From: Eubacteriaceae bacterium
Lineage (GTDB): Bacteria; Bacillota; Clostridia; Lachnospirales; Lachnospiraceae
Direction of reading: 5' to 3'
Length of the DNA stretch: 64,000 bases
Assembly: GCA_902363805.1 (NCBI GenBank)
Contig: CABJBF010000001.1
Span: 372,001 to 436,000, forward strand
This document shows positions 8,161-17,777 of the stretch, one piece after another (the stretch's first letter is position 1; every line of letters starts with the position of its first letter). The notes under the pieces were generated by a model. The model had not been told where the DNA came from. It made no database searches and saw nothing but the letters and a program-made list of their open reading frames with translations. Position numbers and translations under genes: made by a program.

Positions 8161-8988
8161 ATGGGACATTATAAAAATTTAATAAAACCGTATGTGTTCT
8201 GGTCGTTTTTGCTTATTGTTGTGCCGCTGTTATTGATTGTGTTGTATTCAGTTACGGCAGGCGACAATTCCGTGTTGACCATACATTTTACATTAGACAA
8301 TTTTAAGAAAATATCAGATCCTGTATATTTAAATGTATTTATAAAATCTCTTAAGATGGGATTGATTACTACAGGAATTTGTGTGGTGTTTGCATATCCG
8401 ATGGCATATATTATTGCAAAATTTGACGAGAGTGTTCAGGATATTTTAATTTTGCTGGTTACAATTCCTATGTGGATTAATACTTTGCTTAGAACTTATG
8501 CATGGATTAGTTTGCTATCAGACAATGGAATTGTAAATTCGTTATTAAAGGTTTTAGGAATAAATCCTGTAACAATGATGTATACAGATTTTTCAGTTGT
8601 AATGGGATTAGTATGTGACTTGCTTCCGTTTATGGTAATTCCAATCCATACATCTCTTGCCAAAATGGATTATTCCTTAGTAGAGGCAGCAAATGATTTA
8701 GGAGCAAATAGATTTCAAACTTTTACAAAAGTTATTTTTAAACTTTCGATTCCGGGTGTTATAAGTGGTGTAACGATGGTGTTTTTACTTTCAATATCAA
8801 GTTTCGTAATTCCATCTTTACTAGGTGGACGTCAGTATGTACTTATTGGAAATTTAATTGAAAACCAGTTTATATCAGTTGGAGACTGGAATTTCGGAAG
8901 TGCGATTTCTATTATCCTTGCAATTATTATATTAGGATTAATCAGATTAATGAAAAAGATTGACTCTGAGGAAGCAGGAGGTGAATAG
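8161..8988 (+). CDS. potB: Spermidine/putrescine ABC transporter permease PotB
   Basis: A 275-residue BPD-type permease with six predicted membrane segments. The EAA-loop that contacts PotA is visible at EAANDLGANRFQTFTKV. The Shine-Dalgarno sequence AGGAGGAAG precedes the ATG, and the stop codon abuts the next start (TAG-ATG), so PotB and the PotCD fusion are translationally linked. It forms the transmembrane channel together with the PotC part of the next gene. Confidence 0.9.
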   Translation: MGHYKNLIKPYVFWSFLLIVVPLLLIVLYSVTAGDNSVLTIHFTLDNFKKISDPVYLNVFIKSLKMGLITTGICVVFAYPMAYIIAKFDESVQDILILLVTIPMWINTLLRTYAWISLLSDNGIVNSLLKVLGINPVTMMYTDFSVVMGLVCDLLPFMVIPIHTSLAKMDYSLVEAANDLGANRFQTFTKVIFKLSIPGVISGVTMVFLLSISSFVIPSLLGGRQYVLIGNLIENQFISVGDWNFGSAISIILAIIILGLIRLMKKIDSEEAGGE

Positions 8989-10866
8989 ATGAATAAGAAA
9001 GTTTCAATAGGACCAAAGTTATATATTGCGTTGTGTTTTATATTTTTCTATTTGCCAATTGCAATTACAATGTTATTTTCATTTAACTCATCGAAGTCAC
9101 TTACTCATTTTACAGGATTTTCATTTAGATGGTATGAAAAATTAATTACGGACAGAGATATTATTTCGGCTGTTTATGTTTCAATCAGTATTGCCATAAT
9201 TTCAACATTGGTATCAACTGTTCTTGGGACAATTACTTCAATCGGACTTTCAAGAAGTAGAAAGGTTCTTAAAGAATGGGTTCTTAGCGTAAATGACCTT
9301 CCTATTATGAATCCTGATATTGTTACGGCTATAGGTCTGATGATTTTATTTTCTTCTATTAAATTAGGTAGAGGATATTTGACAATGTTGCTTGCACATA
9401 TCGCATTTTGTACGCCATATGTAATAACAAGTGTTTATCCTAAGGTAAGACGAATGGATCACAACCTTGCAAATGCTGCAATGGATTTAGGAGCAACACC
9501 TTTTCAAGCACTTACAAAGGTTATAATTCCAATGTTAAAGCCTGGAATTTATGCTGGAATGCTACTTGCATTTACAATGTCACTTGATGACTTTGTAGTT
9601 TCATATTTTGTAACGGGAAATGGTGTCCAAAACATTTCAATAGTAGTTTATAACATGACAAAAAGAACAAATCCGACAATTAATGCACTGTCAACTCTTC
9701 TTATTTTGGCAGTTGTAATTATTTTGATTGTTGTAAATGTAATTCCTGCCATTGCAAAAAGACAGCACAGAGAGGCAAATGAAATTGCATCAAAGGGACA
9801 TGGAGTGTGGAAGAAATTTGCTCCGGTGCTTTCAGTTATATTGGCAATTGCAATTGCGGGCGGATGTGTTTATGGATTTGTTAAAGAACAAAACCGTCAG
9901 GTACTTAGAGTGTTTAATTCAGGAGAATATATGGATACAAATCTTCTGACTAAATTTGAAAAAGAATATGACTGTGAAGTTGTTTACGAAACATATGATT
10001 CAAATGAGTCAATGTATACAAAACTGTTAAGTGGAGCTGAGTATGACATTTTAGTACCGTCTGACTATATGGTTGAAAGACTTATAAAAGAAGAAAGAAT
10101 TCAGCCGGTTAATTGGGATTTAATAACAAATAAGGATAATGTTATCAGTAATCTGTTTGAGAATGAATATGATCCTGAAAACAAATATACAGTGCCTTAC
10201 TATTGGGGAACTGTAGGAATTTTATATAACAAAAATATTGTAGATAAGGCAGATTTGGCACAAGGTTGGGAAATCTTAAAAAATAAAAAATATACAGGCA
10301 ATATTTATATGTATGATTCAGAAAGAGATTCATTCATGGTTGCATTGAAAGCGTTAGGTTATTCAATGAATACTTCAAATCATGATGAACTAAAGAAGGC
10401 ATATGACTGGCTTGTTGACCAGCGTGAAACTATGCATCCTGTTTATGCCGGAGATGATGTTATTGACAATATGATTTCAGGCAATAAAGCAATGGCAGTT
10501 GTATACTCAGGAGATGGAGCGTATATTATGTCAGAAAATGAAGATATGGATTTCTTTGTCCCTGGGCAAGGCTCAAATGTGTGGTATGACAGTATGGTTA
10601 TTACTAAGCAGTGTAAAGATACAAAACTTGCTAATGAATTCATTAATTTTATGCTAAGGGAGGACGTGGCAAAGCAGAATACGGAATATGTAGGATATGA
10701 TAGTGCAGTAAAATCGGTTTATGAATATTTTAGAGATGATGAATATGAAGGAATTTCAGCATGTGCGCCTGATATTTCAAATCCGTTAAATGAAACATTT
10801 AAATATCAGGATACTGAATTAAAAGAATTCTGTGCCGGTTTATGGACAAAGGTTAAGTCTTATTAG
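8989..10866 (+). CDS. potC: PotC-PotD fusion: polyamine permease joined to substrate-binding protein
   Basis: The 625-residue protein joins two subunits. Residues 1 to about 265 form a PotC permease with six membrane segments and EAA-loop NAAMDLGATPFQALTKV. A further hydrophobic segment (about 280-297, VLSVILAIAIAGG) leads to a PotD-like periplasmic-type binding domain (about 305-625, with YDILVPSDYMVERL and YYWGTVGILYNK). The extra membrane span would hold the binding domain on the outer face, replacing a lipoprotein anchor. Such fusions occur in Firmicutes. The frame is continuous and both halves look intact. Confidence 0.9.
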   Translation: MNKKVSIGPKLYIALCFIFFYLPIAITMLFSFNSSKSLTHFTGFSFRWYEKLITDRDIISAVYVSISIAIISTLVSTVLGTITSIGLSRSRKVLKEWVLSVNDLPIMNPDIVTAIGLMILFSSIKLGRGYLTMLLAHIAFCTPYVITSVYPKVRRMDHNLANAAMDLGATPFQALTKVIIPMLKPGIYAGMLLAFTMSLDDFVVSYFVTGNGVQNISIVVYNMTKRTNPTINALSTLLILAVVIILIVVNVIPAIAKRQHREANEIASKGHGVWKKFAPVLSVILAIAIAGGCVYGFVKEQNRQVLRVFNSGEYMDTNLLTKFEKEYDCEVVYETYDSNESMYTKLLSGAEYDILVPSDYMVERLIKEERIQPVNWDLITNKDNVISNLFENEYDPENKYTVPYYWGTVGILYNKNIVDKADLAQGWEILKNKKYTGNIYMYDSERDSFMVALKALGYSMNTSNHDELKKAYDWLVDQRETMHPVYAGDDVIDNMISGNKAMAVVYSGDGAYIMSENEDMDFFVPGQGSNVWYDSMVITKQCKDTKLANEFINFMLREDVAKQNTEYVGYDSAVKSVYEYFRDDEYEGISACAPDISNPLNETFKYQDTELKEFCAGLWTKVKSY

Positions 10867-10972
10867 AAGTGACTATTGCTATTATGACTTATAAAAATAA
10901 GTATGAGTTGAAATCTATAGAATTGTAACCGATTACAAATGAAGAAAAAGTATTATTAGAAAAAGGAGCATT

Positions 10973-11779
10973 ATGGCAAATATTATAGAGATAACTGATT
11001 TTAATTCTCCGCAGTTAGATATTTATGCAAGAATGTCGGAAGGGCAGCTTCTTAACAGGCATGAACCTGAAAAAGGGATATTCATAGCAGAAAGCCCAAA
11101 GGTAGTTGAAAGGGCGTTGGATGCGGGATGTGAGCCGATATCAATGCTTGTTGAACGCAAGCATATTGATGGAGAAGCAAAACCTGTTATAGACAGATGT
11201 AGAGAAGTTCCTGTGTATACGGCGCCATTTGAAGTGCTTACACAGTTGACAGGATTTAAATTAACAAGAGGAATGTTGTGTGCAATGCATCGCCCACAAC
11301 TTCCTAATGTTTCGGAAGTTTGTAGCAAAGCAAGGCGTATAGCAGTTCTTGAAAATGTAATGAATCCAACAAATGTGGGAGCAATTTTCCGTTCGGCAGC
11401 AGCTTTAAACATGGATGCGGTTTTGCTCACTCATGGATGCAGTAATCCGTTGTATAGAAGAGCGATAAGAGTAAGTATGGGAACGGTATTTCAGATTCCT
11501 TGGACTTTTTTGGACAAAGAAAAAGGAGTAAGTGAACTTAAAGAATTAGGATTTAAGACAGCCGCTATGGCATTAACTGATGATTCGGTATCAATTGATA
11601 ACGAGGAACTTTTGGCAGAAGAAAAACTTGCAATAGTTCTTGGAACAGAAGGGGACGGACTTGCTAAAGAAACAATTGCAGACTGTGATTATACTGTAAA
11701 AATTCCGATGTCTCATGGGGTAGATTCATTAAATGTAGCAGCAGCCAGTGCAGTTGCATTCTGGCAAATGGGAAAATAA
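10973..11779 (+). CDS. SpoU/TrmH-family RNA 2'-O-methyltransferase
   Basis: A 268-residue protein with an N-terminal substrate-binding domain (about 1-100, SPKVVERAL) and a SPOUT methyltransferase domain with the three motifs NPTNVGAIFRSA, VLGTEGDGL and IPMSHGVDSLNVAAA. These build the trefoil knot that binds S-adenosylmethionine. The substrate is probably rRNA, but the position modified is not deducible. AAAAGGAG precedes the ATG. It is monocistronic, 107 bp after the pot operon. Confidence 0.88.
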   Translation: MANIIEITDFNSPQLDIYARMSEGQLLNRHEPEKGIFIAESPKVVERALDAGCEPISMLVERKHIDGEAKPVIDRCREVPVYTAPFEVLTQLTGFKLTRGMLCAMHRPQLPNVSEVCSKARRIAVLENVMNPTNVGAIFRSAAALNMDAVLLTHGCSNPLYRRAIRVSMGTVFQIPWTFLDKEKGVSELKELGFKTAAMALTDDSVSIDNEELLAEEKLAIVLGTEGDGLAKETIADCDYTVKIPMSHGVDSLNVAAASAVAFWQMGK

Positions 11780-11904
11780 TGTGGGCTTAGACCTTTTACT
11801 TCAGGCATTTTAAAATTAAAAGTGTAAGACTAAAATCGACTTTGTCCACTTCAAAGTGGAAATAAACTTTTCGCTTCACGTTAAAATTAAATAAAAAAAA
11901 TCGC

Positions 11905-11933
11905 TTGACAAAAGAGTGTGGTTATTGTACTAT
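11905..11933 (+). promoter_or_regulatory. Promoter of the tRNA-Phe/tRNA-Gly unit
   Basis: TTGACA at 11905 and TACTAT at 11928 are separated by 17 bp, about 50 bp before the tRNA-Phe 5' end. This is a strong promoter as expected for stable RNA. Confidence 0.75.
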
Positions 11934-11980
11934 AAAACACGCGAGTGCGACTCAAAGCAAGCGCATCATGAATAAGTGAT

Positions 11981-12056
<76 letters not shown>

Positions 12057-12059
12057 TCC

Positions 12060-12130
12060 GCGGGTGTAGTTCAATGGTAGAACACTAGCCTTCCAAGCTA
12101 GATACGTGGGTTCGATTCCCATCACCCGCT
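12060..12130 (+). tRNA. tRNA-Gly (TCC)
   Basis: Acceptor arms GCGGGTG/CACCCGC, D-arm with TTCAATGGTAGAA, anticodon loop CTTCCAA giving TCC, and T-arm GTGGGTTCGATTCCCAT. It lies 3 nt after tRNA-Phe in one transcript. Confidence 0.95.
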
Positions 12131-12192
12131 TTTGTTATGCCTAAAAATGCTTGTAGAATTTCTTAAAAGAAATATATTAAATATACTTAATC

Positions 12193-12238
12193 AAAAGAAC
12201 CCACATCATCGCTGATGTGGGCTCTTTTGATGTTGCTA
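12193..12238. terminator. Strong terminator after the tRNAs, shared with the GH16 gene
   Basis: CCCACATCA and TGATGTGGG form a 9-bp stem with a TCGC loop, flanked by AAAAGA and TCTTTT, so it works in both directions for the tRNA unit and the convergent glucanase gene. Confidence 0.9.
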
Positions 12239-12240
12239 TA

Positions 12241-13083
12241 TTATTTTTTCTGATAAACTCTTACATAATCAATAATAAATTCAAAAGGAATATTAGAATC
12301 ATCTACAGGTCCGCCAAGCCCACCGCCGACAGCAGTATTTAATATGAGATAAAAAGGCTTGTCAAACGGCCATGAATCATGGCTTTGGTCTGTGTCATCA
12401 GCTTTGTTGTAACGACAGTAGCTTTTGCCATCAACGAAATATTCGATATAATCTTTAGTCCATTCCATTGCATAGACATGAAAATCATCTGAAAAATCAA
12501 CGTCAAAAGTTACATTTGTTGTGTACTGAATGCCATCCTTACGTGTATGATTGTGATTTTTAGAATGAAGGCTGAACAATAAATGCTTTTTTAACCTTCC
12601 AATATGTTCTAAAATATCAATTTCGCCACAGTTTGGCCAATGATCATTTTCAGGAATAGGAGGCAAAATAGCTCGTTGCTCCTTGCTCATGTTAAAGAAA
12701 TCTGGGCGGCCATCAGGTCTTGTAGGAATTCCGTCAGGTAATTTATGAGGCTTAATATATGGCATCATCCATATTGCAGGCCATGAGCCGACACCTCTTG
12801 GCACTTTGGCACGAAATTCAAAATAACCATATGTCCACATTCCTTTATTTAAAGTGTTGACTTTTCCTGATGTGTATTCACGGTCGCCATCCTTTTGCTT
12901 TAAAGAACGTATTGTTAAATGACCATCTTTCACAAAAACATTATCAAGTCTGTCAGTATAGGCCTGAAGCTCGCGATTTGGCCACTGAAAGTTTCCGGTT
13001 TCATAATTCCATTTTTTAGAATCTAATTTTCCTTCGTAATCAAATTCATCATTCCAAACTAAATTGTATTCATTAATATTCAT
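12241..13083 (-). CDS. GH16 beta-glucanase (laminarinase/lichenase-like), no signal peptide
   Basis: A single GH16 domain of 280 residues. The catalytic ExDxxE motif is GEIDILEHIG with both Glu and the Asp present. Other family landmarks are LVWNDEFDYEGKLD, FEFRAKVPRGVGSWPAIWMM and FYLILNTAVGG. GH16 enzymes hydrolyse beta-1,3 or beta-1,3-1,4 glucans with retention. There is no signal peptide, so it probably acts on imported oligosaccharides or is released otherwise. The start is ATG 13083 with GGAGA before it, not TTG 13095. Confidence 0.9.
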   Translation of the reverse strand: MNINEYNLVWNDEFDYEGKLDSKKWNYETGNFQWPNRELQAYTDRLDNVFVKDGHLTIRSLKQKDGDREYTSGKVNTLNKGMWTYGYFEFRAKVPRGVGSWPAIWMMPYIKPHKLPDGIPTRPDGRPDFFNMSKEQRAILPPIPENDHWPNCGEIDILEHIGRLKKHLLFSLHSKNHNHTRKDGIQYTTNVTFDVDFSDDFHVYAMEWTKDYIEYFVDGKSYCRYNKADDTDQSHDSWPFDKPFYLILNTAVGGGLGGPVDDSNIPFEFIIDYVRVYQKK

Positions 13084-13338
13084 AACTATCTCCAATAAAA
13101 TTTAAAATTCTTTTTGAATTTAACAATGAAAATATTTTTATGCAATACCTTTTTAAAATAATTTATACATAATAAATTGTTTTGGTGTACAATCACTATT
13201 GAGAATAAAATAAAAATATGTAAATATTGGGAGAGATTGTGAATACATAACGTATAATATTAAATTTTACACAGTCAGAATAATGAGATTAAAAATTCTA
13301 CAGTATTAAAAAAATAATAATCTAAAAGAGGAAATAAA

Positions 13339-15120
13339 ATGAATATAGTTTTAGTAGCAATAAATGCAAAATATATACATTCAAATTTAGCAGTTTACAG
13401 CCTGAAAGCTTATGCAGAAAAATATGCAAAAAATGAAAATATAGAAATAGAAATTGCAGAATATACAATAAATCAGACAGAGGACGAAGTACTTAGAAAT
13501 TTATATGAAAGAAAGGCTGATATTTTAGCATTTTCATGTTATATATGGAATTTGCAAATGACAAAGCATGTAATTGAAAATATGAAAAAGGTTGCGCCTA
13601 ATGTACCGATTTATATGGGAGGTCCTGAGGTCTCGTATAATGCTAAAGAATTTCTTTTACAAAATAATGAAGTAGAAGGAATTATGCGCGGAGAGGGAGA
13701 AAAAATATTTGCAAATTTTGTTACGGCTGTGTCAGAGGAGAATAGACCGATACCAAATCTTTCCAATATAAAGGGAATGGTTTATAGAAGTGCGAGCGGT
13801 GAAATTATTGAAAATGAATTGGAAAGCCCGCTCGATATGTCGGATATTCCATTTGTGTACAAAGATTTAAAACAGTTTGAAAATAAAATAATGTATTATG
13901 AGACGAGCCGTGGATGCCCATTTTCCTGTAGTTATTGCCTCTCATCGATAGATAAAAAATTAAGATTTAGAAATTTATCTTTAGTAAAAGAAGAATTGAA
14001 GTTCTTTATAGATAATAAAGTCGCACAGGTAAAATTCGTAGACAGAACATTTAACTGCAAGAAAGACCATGCAATAGAGATATGGAAGTTTATAAAAGAA
14101 CATGACAATGGAATAACGAATTTTCATTTCGAAGTTGCAGCAGATTTGATGACAGATGAGGAAATAGAAATTATTAAAGATATGCGTCCAGGACTAATCC
14201 AGTTAGAAATTGGAGTGCAGTCTGTAAATGAGATGACTATTTCAGCAATAAACAGAAAGACAAATTTAGACAAAATAAGAGAAAAAGTTGCTAAGATTAA
14301 ATCATTTGGAAATGTACATCAACATCTTGATTTGATTGCGGGATTGCCTTATGAAGATTATGATTCATTTGCAAATTCCTTTAATCAGGTTTATGCGATG
14401 AAACCTGACCAGTTGCAGTTAGGATTTCTTAAAGTACTTTATGGTTCAAATATGAAACTTATGAGCGGGGAATATGGAATAAAGTACTTGTCATATCCAC
14501 CGTATGAGGTTTTAGAGACAAAATGGATTTCATATGAGGATGTGCTTAAATTAAAGGAAGTGGAAGAAGTAGTTGAAATATACTATAATAGTTTTCAATT
14601 TTCTAATTCAGTTATGTATTTAGAAAAAATGTTTGAAACTCCATTTGAATTTTATGAAGAGCTAGGCACGTTTTATAAAGCAAACAGCATGAATGGTGAA
14701 AAACATTCGCGAATTGCAAGATATATATTGTTAAGAAAATTTGCAGAATTATTAATAAAAGAAGAAAATAGACCGATAGATATTAATAAGTTTGACGAAT
14801 TATTAACATTAGATGTATATTTGCGTGAGAATATAAAAACAAGACCGTTATTTGCAAAAGATATTAATAACTTTAAGAAGGAAAAGCAAAGTATTTACAG
14901 AAATGAGAAAATATATGAAGTAATTCCTGCGTACAGGGATTATGATAGCAAGCAGATTGCAAAAATGACTCATATAGAAGTGTTTGAAAGAATTTATGAA
15001 GCACAGTCAAATCCGAAATATATTTTATTTGACTATAAAGACAGAAACGCGTTAAACAGCGAAGCAAACACAATTGATGTTACAAATTTAGTTGAAAGGT
15101 TTGGAGAGAATAATGACTAA
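13339..15120 (+). CDS. B12-binding domain radical SAM protein (DUF4080 type)
   Basis: The 593-residue protein has an N-terminal cobalamin-binding Rossmann-like domain (1-150), a radical SAM core with the CxxxCxxC cluster motif C193, C197, C200 (SRGCPFSCSYC), and a C-terminal DUF4080 domain. It should bind a 4Fe-4S cluster, S-adenosylmethionine and probably cobalamin. The substrate is unknown, with a modification or methylation reaction possible. Its end overlaps the next gene by 8 bp (ATGACTAA), showing translational coupling. Confidence 0.88.
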   Translation: MNIVLVAINAKYIHSNLAVYSLKAYAEKYAKNENIEIEIAEYTINQTEDEVLRNLYERKADILAFSCYIWNLQMTKHVIENMKKVAPNVPIYMGGPEVSYNAKEFLLQNNEVEGIMRGEGEKIFANFVTAVSEENRPIPNLSNIKGMVYRSASGEIIENELESPLDMSDIPFVYKDLKQFENKIMYYETSRGCPFSCSYCLSSIDKKLRFRNLSLVKEELKFFIDNKVAQVKFVDRTFNCKKDHAIEIWKFIKEHDNGITNFHFEVAADLMTDEEIEIIKDMRPGLIQLEIGVQSVNEMTISAINRKTNLDKIREKVAKIKSFGNVHQHLDLIAGLPYEDYDSFANSFNQVYAMKPDQLQLGFLKVLYGSNMKLMSGEYGIKYLSYPPYEVLETKWISYEDVLKLKEVEEVVEIYYNSFQFSNSVMYLEKMFETPFEFYEELGTFYKANSMNGEKHSRIARYILLRKFAELLIKEENRPIDINKFDELLTLDVYLRENIKTRPLFAKDINNFKKEKQSIYRNEKIYEVIPAYRDYDSKQIAKMTHIEVFERIYEAQSNPKYILFDYKDRNALNSEANTIDVTNLVERFGENND

Positions 15121-15838
15121 TGAATATGTCTGTGTGGATATTGAAACCACGGGATGTAAACCAATGGAAAATAAAATAATCGAAATAGGTGCTGTAAAGG
15201 TTAAAGATGGAAAGATAGTTGACACATTCTCACGTCTTATAGACCCTGAATGTAATATCCCTTATTACATAACTAATCTTACAGGAATAACAAATGATAT
15301 GGTAAAGGGGCAGGATACGATAGCTATTGTGCTTAAGGACTTTATTGACTTTGCAGAGGGTGATGTGATAATGGGGCATAATATAATGTTTGATTATAGT
15401 TTCCTAAAATGCAATGCCATGGCGTACAATTATAAATTGGAAAAAAGGGGAATTGATACGTTAAAGATTGCAAGAAAAACTATGCCTGAATTAGAAAGTA
15501 AGGCGCTGGATTATTTGTGCAGATATTTTGGAATTCTTGACGAAAATCATCATCGTGCATTTAATGATGCTGCAGTTACGGTTGAATTATATAATATTTT
15601 GTGTGGCAAATTTGGTGCAGAGTACAAGGAAGTATTTGAACCACAGCCGCTTGTGTGTAAAATAAAAAAAATACAGCCTGCCACGGCAAAACAAATAAAA
15701 TATTTAAAAGATTTAATGGCATATCATGGTATAGAAGAGCAAATTGAATACGACAAACTGAGCAAAAATGAAGCATCTAAAAAAATAGACAAAATTATAA
15801 GCAAAAAGGGAAGAATTTTTGGCTTTGAGAACAAATAG
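15113..15838 (+). CDS. DnaQ-like 3'-5' exonuclease (DEDD family)
   Basis: Residues 1-165 form an exonuclease domain with Exo I VCVDIETTGCKP, Exo II MGHNIMFDYSFL and Exo III HHRAFNDAAVT, matching the catalytic DEDDh residues of the polymerase III epsilon family. A C-terminal extension (about 180-241) with ATAKQIKYLKDL resembles a small helical domain seen in such stand-alone exonucleases. The start is ATG 15113 with GGAGA upstream, overlapping the previous stop. It may act in DNA repair; coupling to the radical SAM gene is unexplained. Confidence 0.87.
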   Translation: MTNEYVCVDIETTGCKPMENKIIEIGAVKVKDGKIVDTFSRLIDPECNIPYYITNLTGITNDMVKGQDTIAIVLKDFIDFAEGDVIMGHNIMFDYSFLKCNAMAYNYKLEKRGIDTLKIARKTMPELESKALDYLCRYFGILDENHHRAFNDAAVTVELYNILCGKFGAEYKEVFEPQPLVCKIKKIQPATAKQIKYLKDLMAYHGIEEQIEYDKLSKNEASKKIDKIISKKGRIFGFENK

Positions 15839-16004
15839 TGTTGTGTTATACTGTGATAATATAGGTTTATAAGCAAAACTATTATGGAATTTATAAGAAT
15901 TTGCATTGCTAAAGTTAAGAAAATAGTGATAACATATGCAACCTGAGCAAATATGCAAATTAAAAATTTCTACAAATTATAAAAGTATATAAAGGAGAAT
16001 TGAC

Positions 16005-16121
16005 ATGAATTTTTTTGATATGTTCAATAAGAAGAAAAACCAGAGAATCATTTCAGGTGTAATAATTGCAGTAGTTGTACTTGCAATGGTAGTGACAACA
16101 GTATTTTCTGTTATGCCGTAA
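16005..16121 (+). CDS. Small single-pass membrane protein, 38 aa
   Basis: ATG 16005 has AAAGGAG 8 nt upstream. The peptide has a short positive N-terminus (NKKKNQR) followed by one hydrophobic helix of about 23 residues (IISGVIIAVVVLAMVVTT), the build of a membrane-anchored micropeptide. Function unknown. It lies immediately before repeat copy B and the vanW gene. Confidence 0.65.
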   Translation: MNFFDMFNKKKNQRIISGVIIAVVVLAMVVTTVFSVMP

Positions 16122-16133
16122 ATATAGAAGAGA

Positions 16134-16209
16134 AAACAAAATGAATGAATTTCATTTTTCTATAAATGTTTTCGACGAGTAGCCGCCGACCAAAGGGAGG
16201 GGCAATACA
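16134..16209 (+). repeat. 75-nt dispersed intergenic element, copy B
   Basis: It matches 8066-8141 along its whole length, with about 10 substitutions and two single-base indels. The AATGAA/TTCATT stem, the CTATAAATGTTT core and the GCCGCCGACC segment are unchanged. It lies between a micropeptide gene and vanW and again ends shortly before a strong AGAGGAGG ribosome site. Confidence 0.7.
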
Positions 16210-16229
16210 GATTAAGAGGAGGAAAACAA

Positions 16230-17750
16230 GTGAAAAGTATAAAGAAGAGCGTTGCTGTTATAACAGTAGTTGCAGCTGTACTTGGAATGTCAGTATTTGC
16301 ATTTGGAGCTGCATCTTCTAAAAATTCAAAAGATAAAGATGTAATCAAAAGTGGAGTAAGAATTGAAAGTATAGACGTAAGCGATTTGACAGAAGAAGAA
16401 GCAAATACTAAGGTAAAAGCTTATGTAAAAGAAAAAACAAATGTGCCGGTTAAGATTGATGTAAATGGTACAGAGGTAAAAACTAATTTAAGTGACTTAG
16501 GATATAAATGGACAAACAAGTCAGTAATTGAAGAAGCAGTCGGAGTTGGAAAATCAGGAAATGTTATAAAGAGATATAAAGACGGACTTGATTTGAAAAA
16601 TAAAGGAATTGAGCTCAAACTTGAATTTGGAATTGAAGAAAAAAATATGAAAGACAATTTAAAGAAAATTTGCGACAGCTATAATGTTGAAGCAAAGAAT
16701 GCGTCTTTAAAACTTACTTCTTCAGGGTTTGAAGTTATACCTGAGCAGGATGGTGTCGTTATTGATTATGATGTAACAGTATCAGGTTTATATGATTACA
16801 TAACAAAGGAATGGGATAACAAATCAGATATTTTATATACAGCAGAAACAAAGGTGTCTAAACCTAAATATACATCAGAAGATTTAAAGAAAGTTTCTTC
16901 TACACCTATGGGAAGTTACTATACTTCATTTTCTGTAGGAACTTCATATGATAATAGAAATAACAATATTAAACATGGAGCTGAAGTATTAGACGGAATT
17001 CTTTTATATCCGGGAGAGCAGTATTCATTAAATGAACATTTGGCACCATGGACAGCTGAAAATGGATGGTATCCTGCAGGAACATATGTTGATGGTGGTG
17101 TAGCAGACAGTTATGGCGGTGGTATTTGTCAGGTATCAAGTACACTATACAATGCATTGCTTGAAGCAGAAATTAAAGTTGTAGAAAGATATTCTCATTC
17201 AATGTCAGTAGCTTATGTGCCATTGGCAGCGGATGCAGCTTTAGCAGGAGATTATAAAGACTTAGTATTTGAAAATAATACGGATGCACCTATTTACATT
17301 CAGTCTGTATATAATGCAGGTGGAACATTGACTTTTAAAGTTTATGGCCATGATACAAGAGACAGTAGTCGCTCAGTAAAATATGTAAGTGAGACAGTTA
17401 AGGAAATACCAATCGGAACAAAGGTTACAAAGGATTCTTCAAAACCTACAAGTTATGAATCAGTAACTGAAAATGGTCATGTGGGATATGTTGCTAAGCT
17501 TTGGAAAGTTACATATGAGAATGGAGAAGAAGTTGATAAGGAATTGTTACACACAAGCACTTATGCAATGACTCCAAAGAAAGTTGTAAAAGGAACGAAG
17601 AAAGAAGACAAAAAGGGAGAAGAAACGACAGATAAAAAAGATGATTCTGACTCAGATTCAGATAACAAAGAAGAAACAACAAAGAAAAATGAAAAGGCTG
17701 AAAAGACAACGTCAGCTAAGGCTAAAGAAACAAAGAAGTCAGAAGAATAA
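16230..17750 (+). CDS. VanW family protein with YoaR-type domain, membrane-anchored
   Basis: The 506-residue protein begins with an N-terminal hydrophobic signal/anchor (VAVITVVAAVLGMSVFAFG), followed by a peptidoglycan-binding_4/YoaR-like domain (about 40-220), a VanW domain (about 225-390, with GGGICQVSSTLYNALLEAEI) and a G5-like segment. The C-terminal 50 residues are a disordered Lys/Glu/Asp/Thr tail. VanW-type proteins associate with the cell envelope; the biochemical role is unsettled and vancomycin resistance should not be assumed. GTG start with AGAGGAGG. Confidence 0.85.
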   Translation: MKSIKKSVAVITVVAAVLGMSVFAFGAASSKNSKDKDVIKSGVRIESIDVSDLTEEEANTKVKAYVKEKTNVPVKIDVNGTEVKTNLSDLGYKWTNKSVIEEAVGVGKSGNVIKRYKDGLDLKNKGIELKLEFGIEEKNMKDNLKKICDSYNVEAKNASLKLTSSGFEVIPEQDGVVIDYDVTVSGLYDYITKEWDNKSDILYTAETKVSKPKYTSEDLKKVSSTPMGSYYTSFSVGTSYDNRNNNIKHGAEVLDGILLYPGEQYSLNEHLAPWTAENGWYPAGTYVDGGVADSYGGGICQVSSTLYNALLEAEIKVVERYSHSMSVAYVPLAADAALAGDYKDLVFENNTDAPIYIQSVYNAGGTLTFKVYGHDTRDSSRSVKYVSETVKEIPIGTKVTKDSSKPTSYESVTENGHVGYVAKLWKVTYENGEEVDKELLHTSTYAMTPKKVVKGTKKEDKKGEETTDKKDDSDSDSDNKEETTKKNEKAEKTTSAKAKETKKSEE

Positions 17751-17777
17751 AATAATATATATGATAGGCGGTGGCTT

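Noticed and set aside
16230..17750. Vancomycin resistance locus
   Set aside because: VanW alone, without vanA/B-type ligase, VanH, VanX or the two-component regulators, is a common envelope protein and no evidence of resistance.
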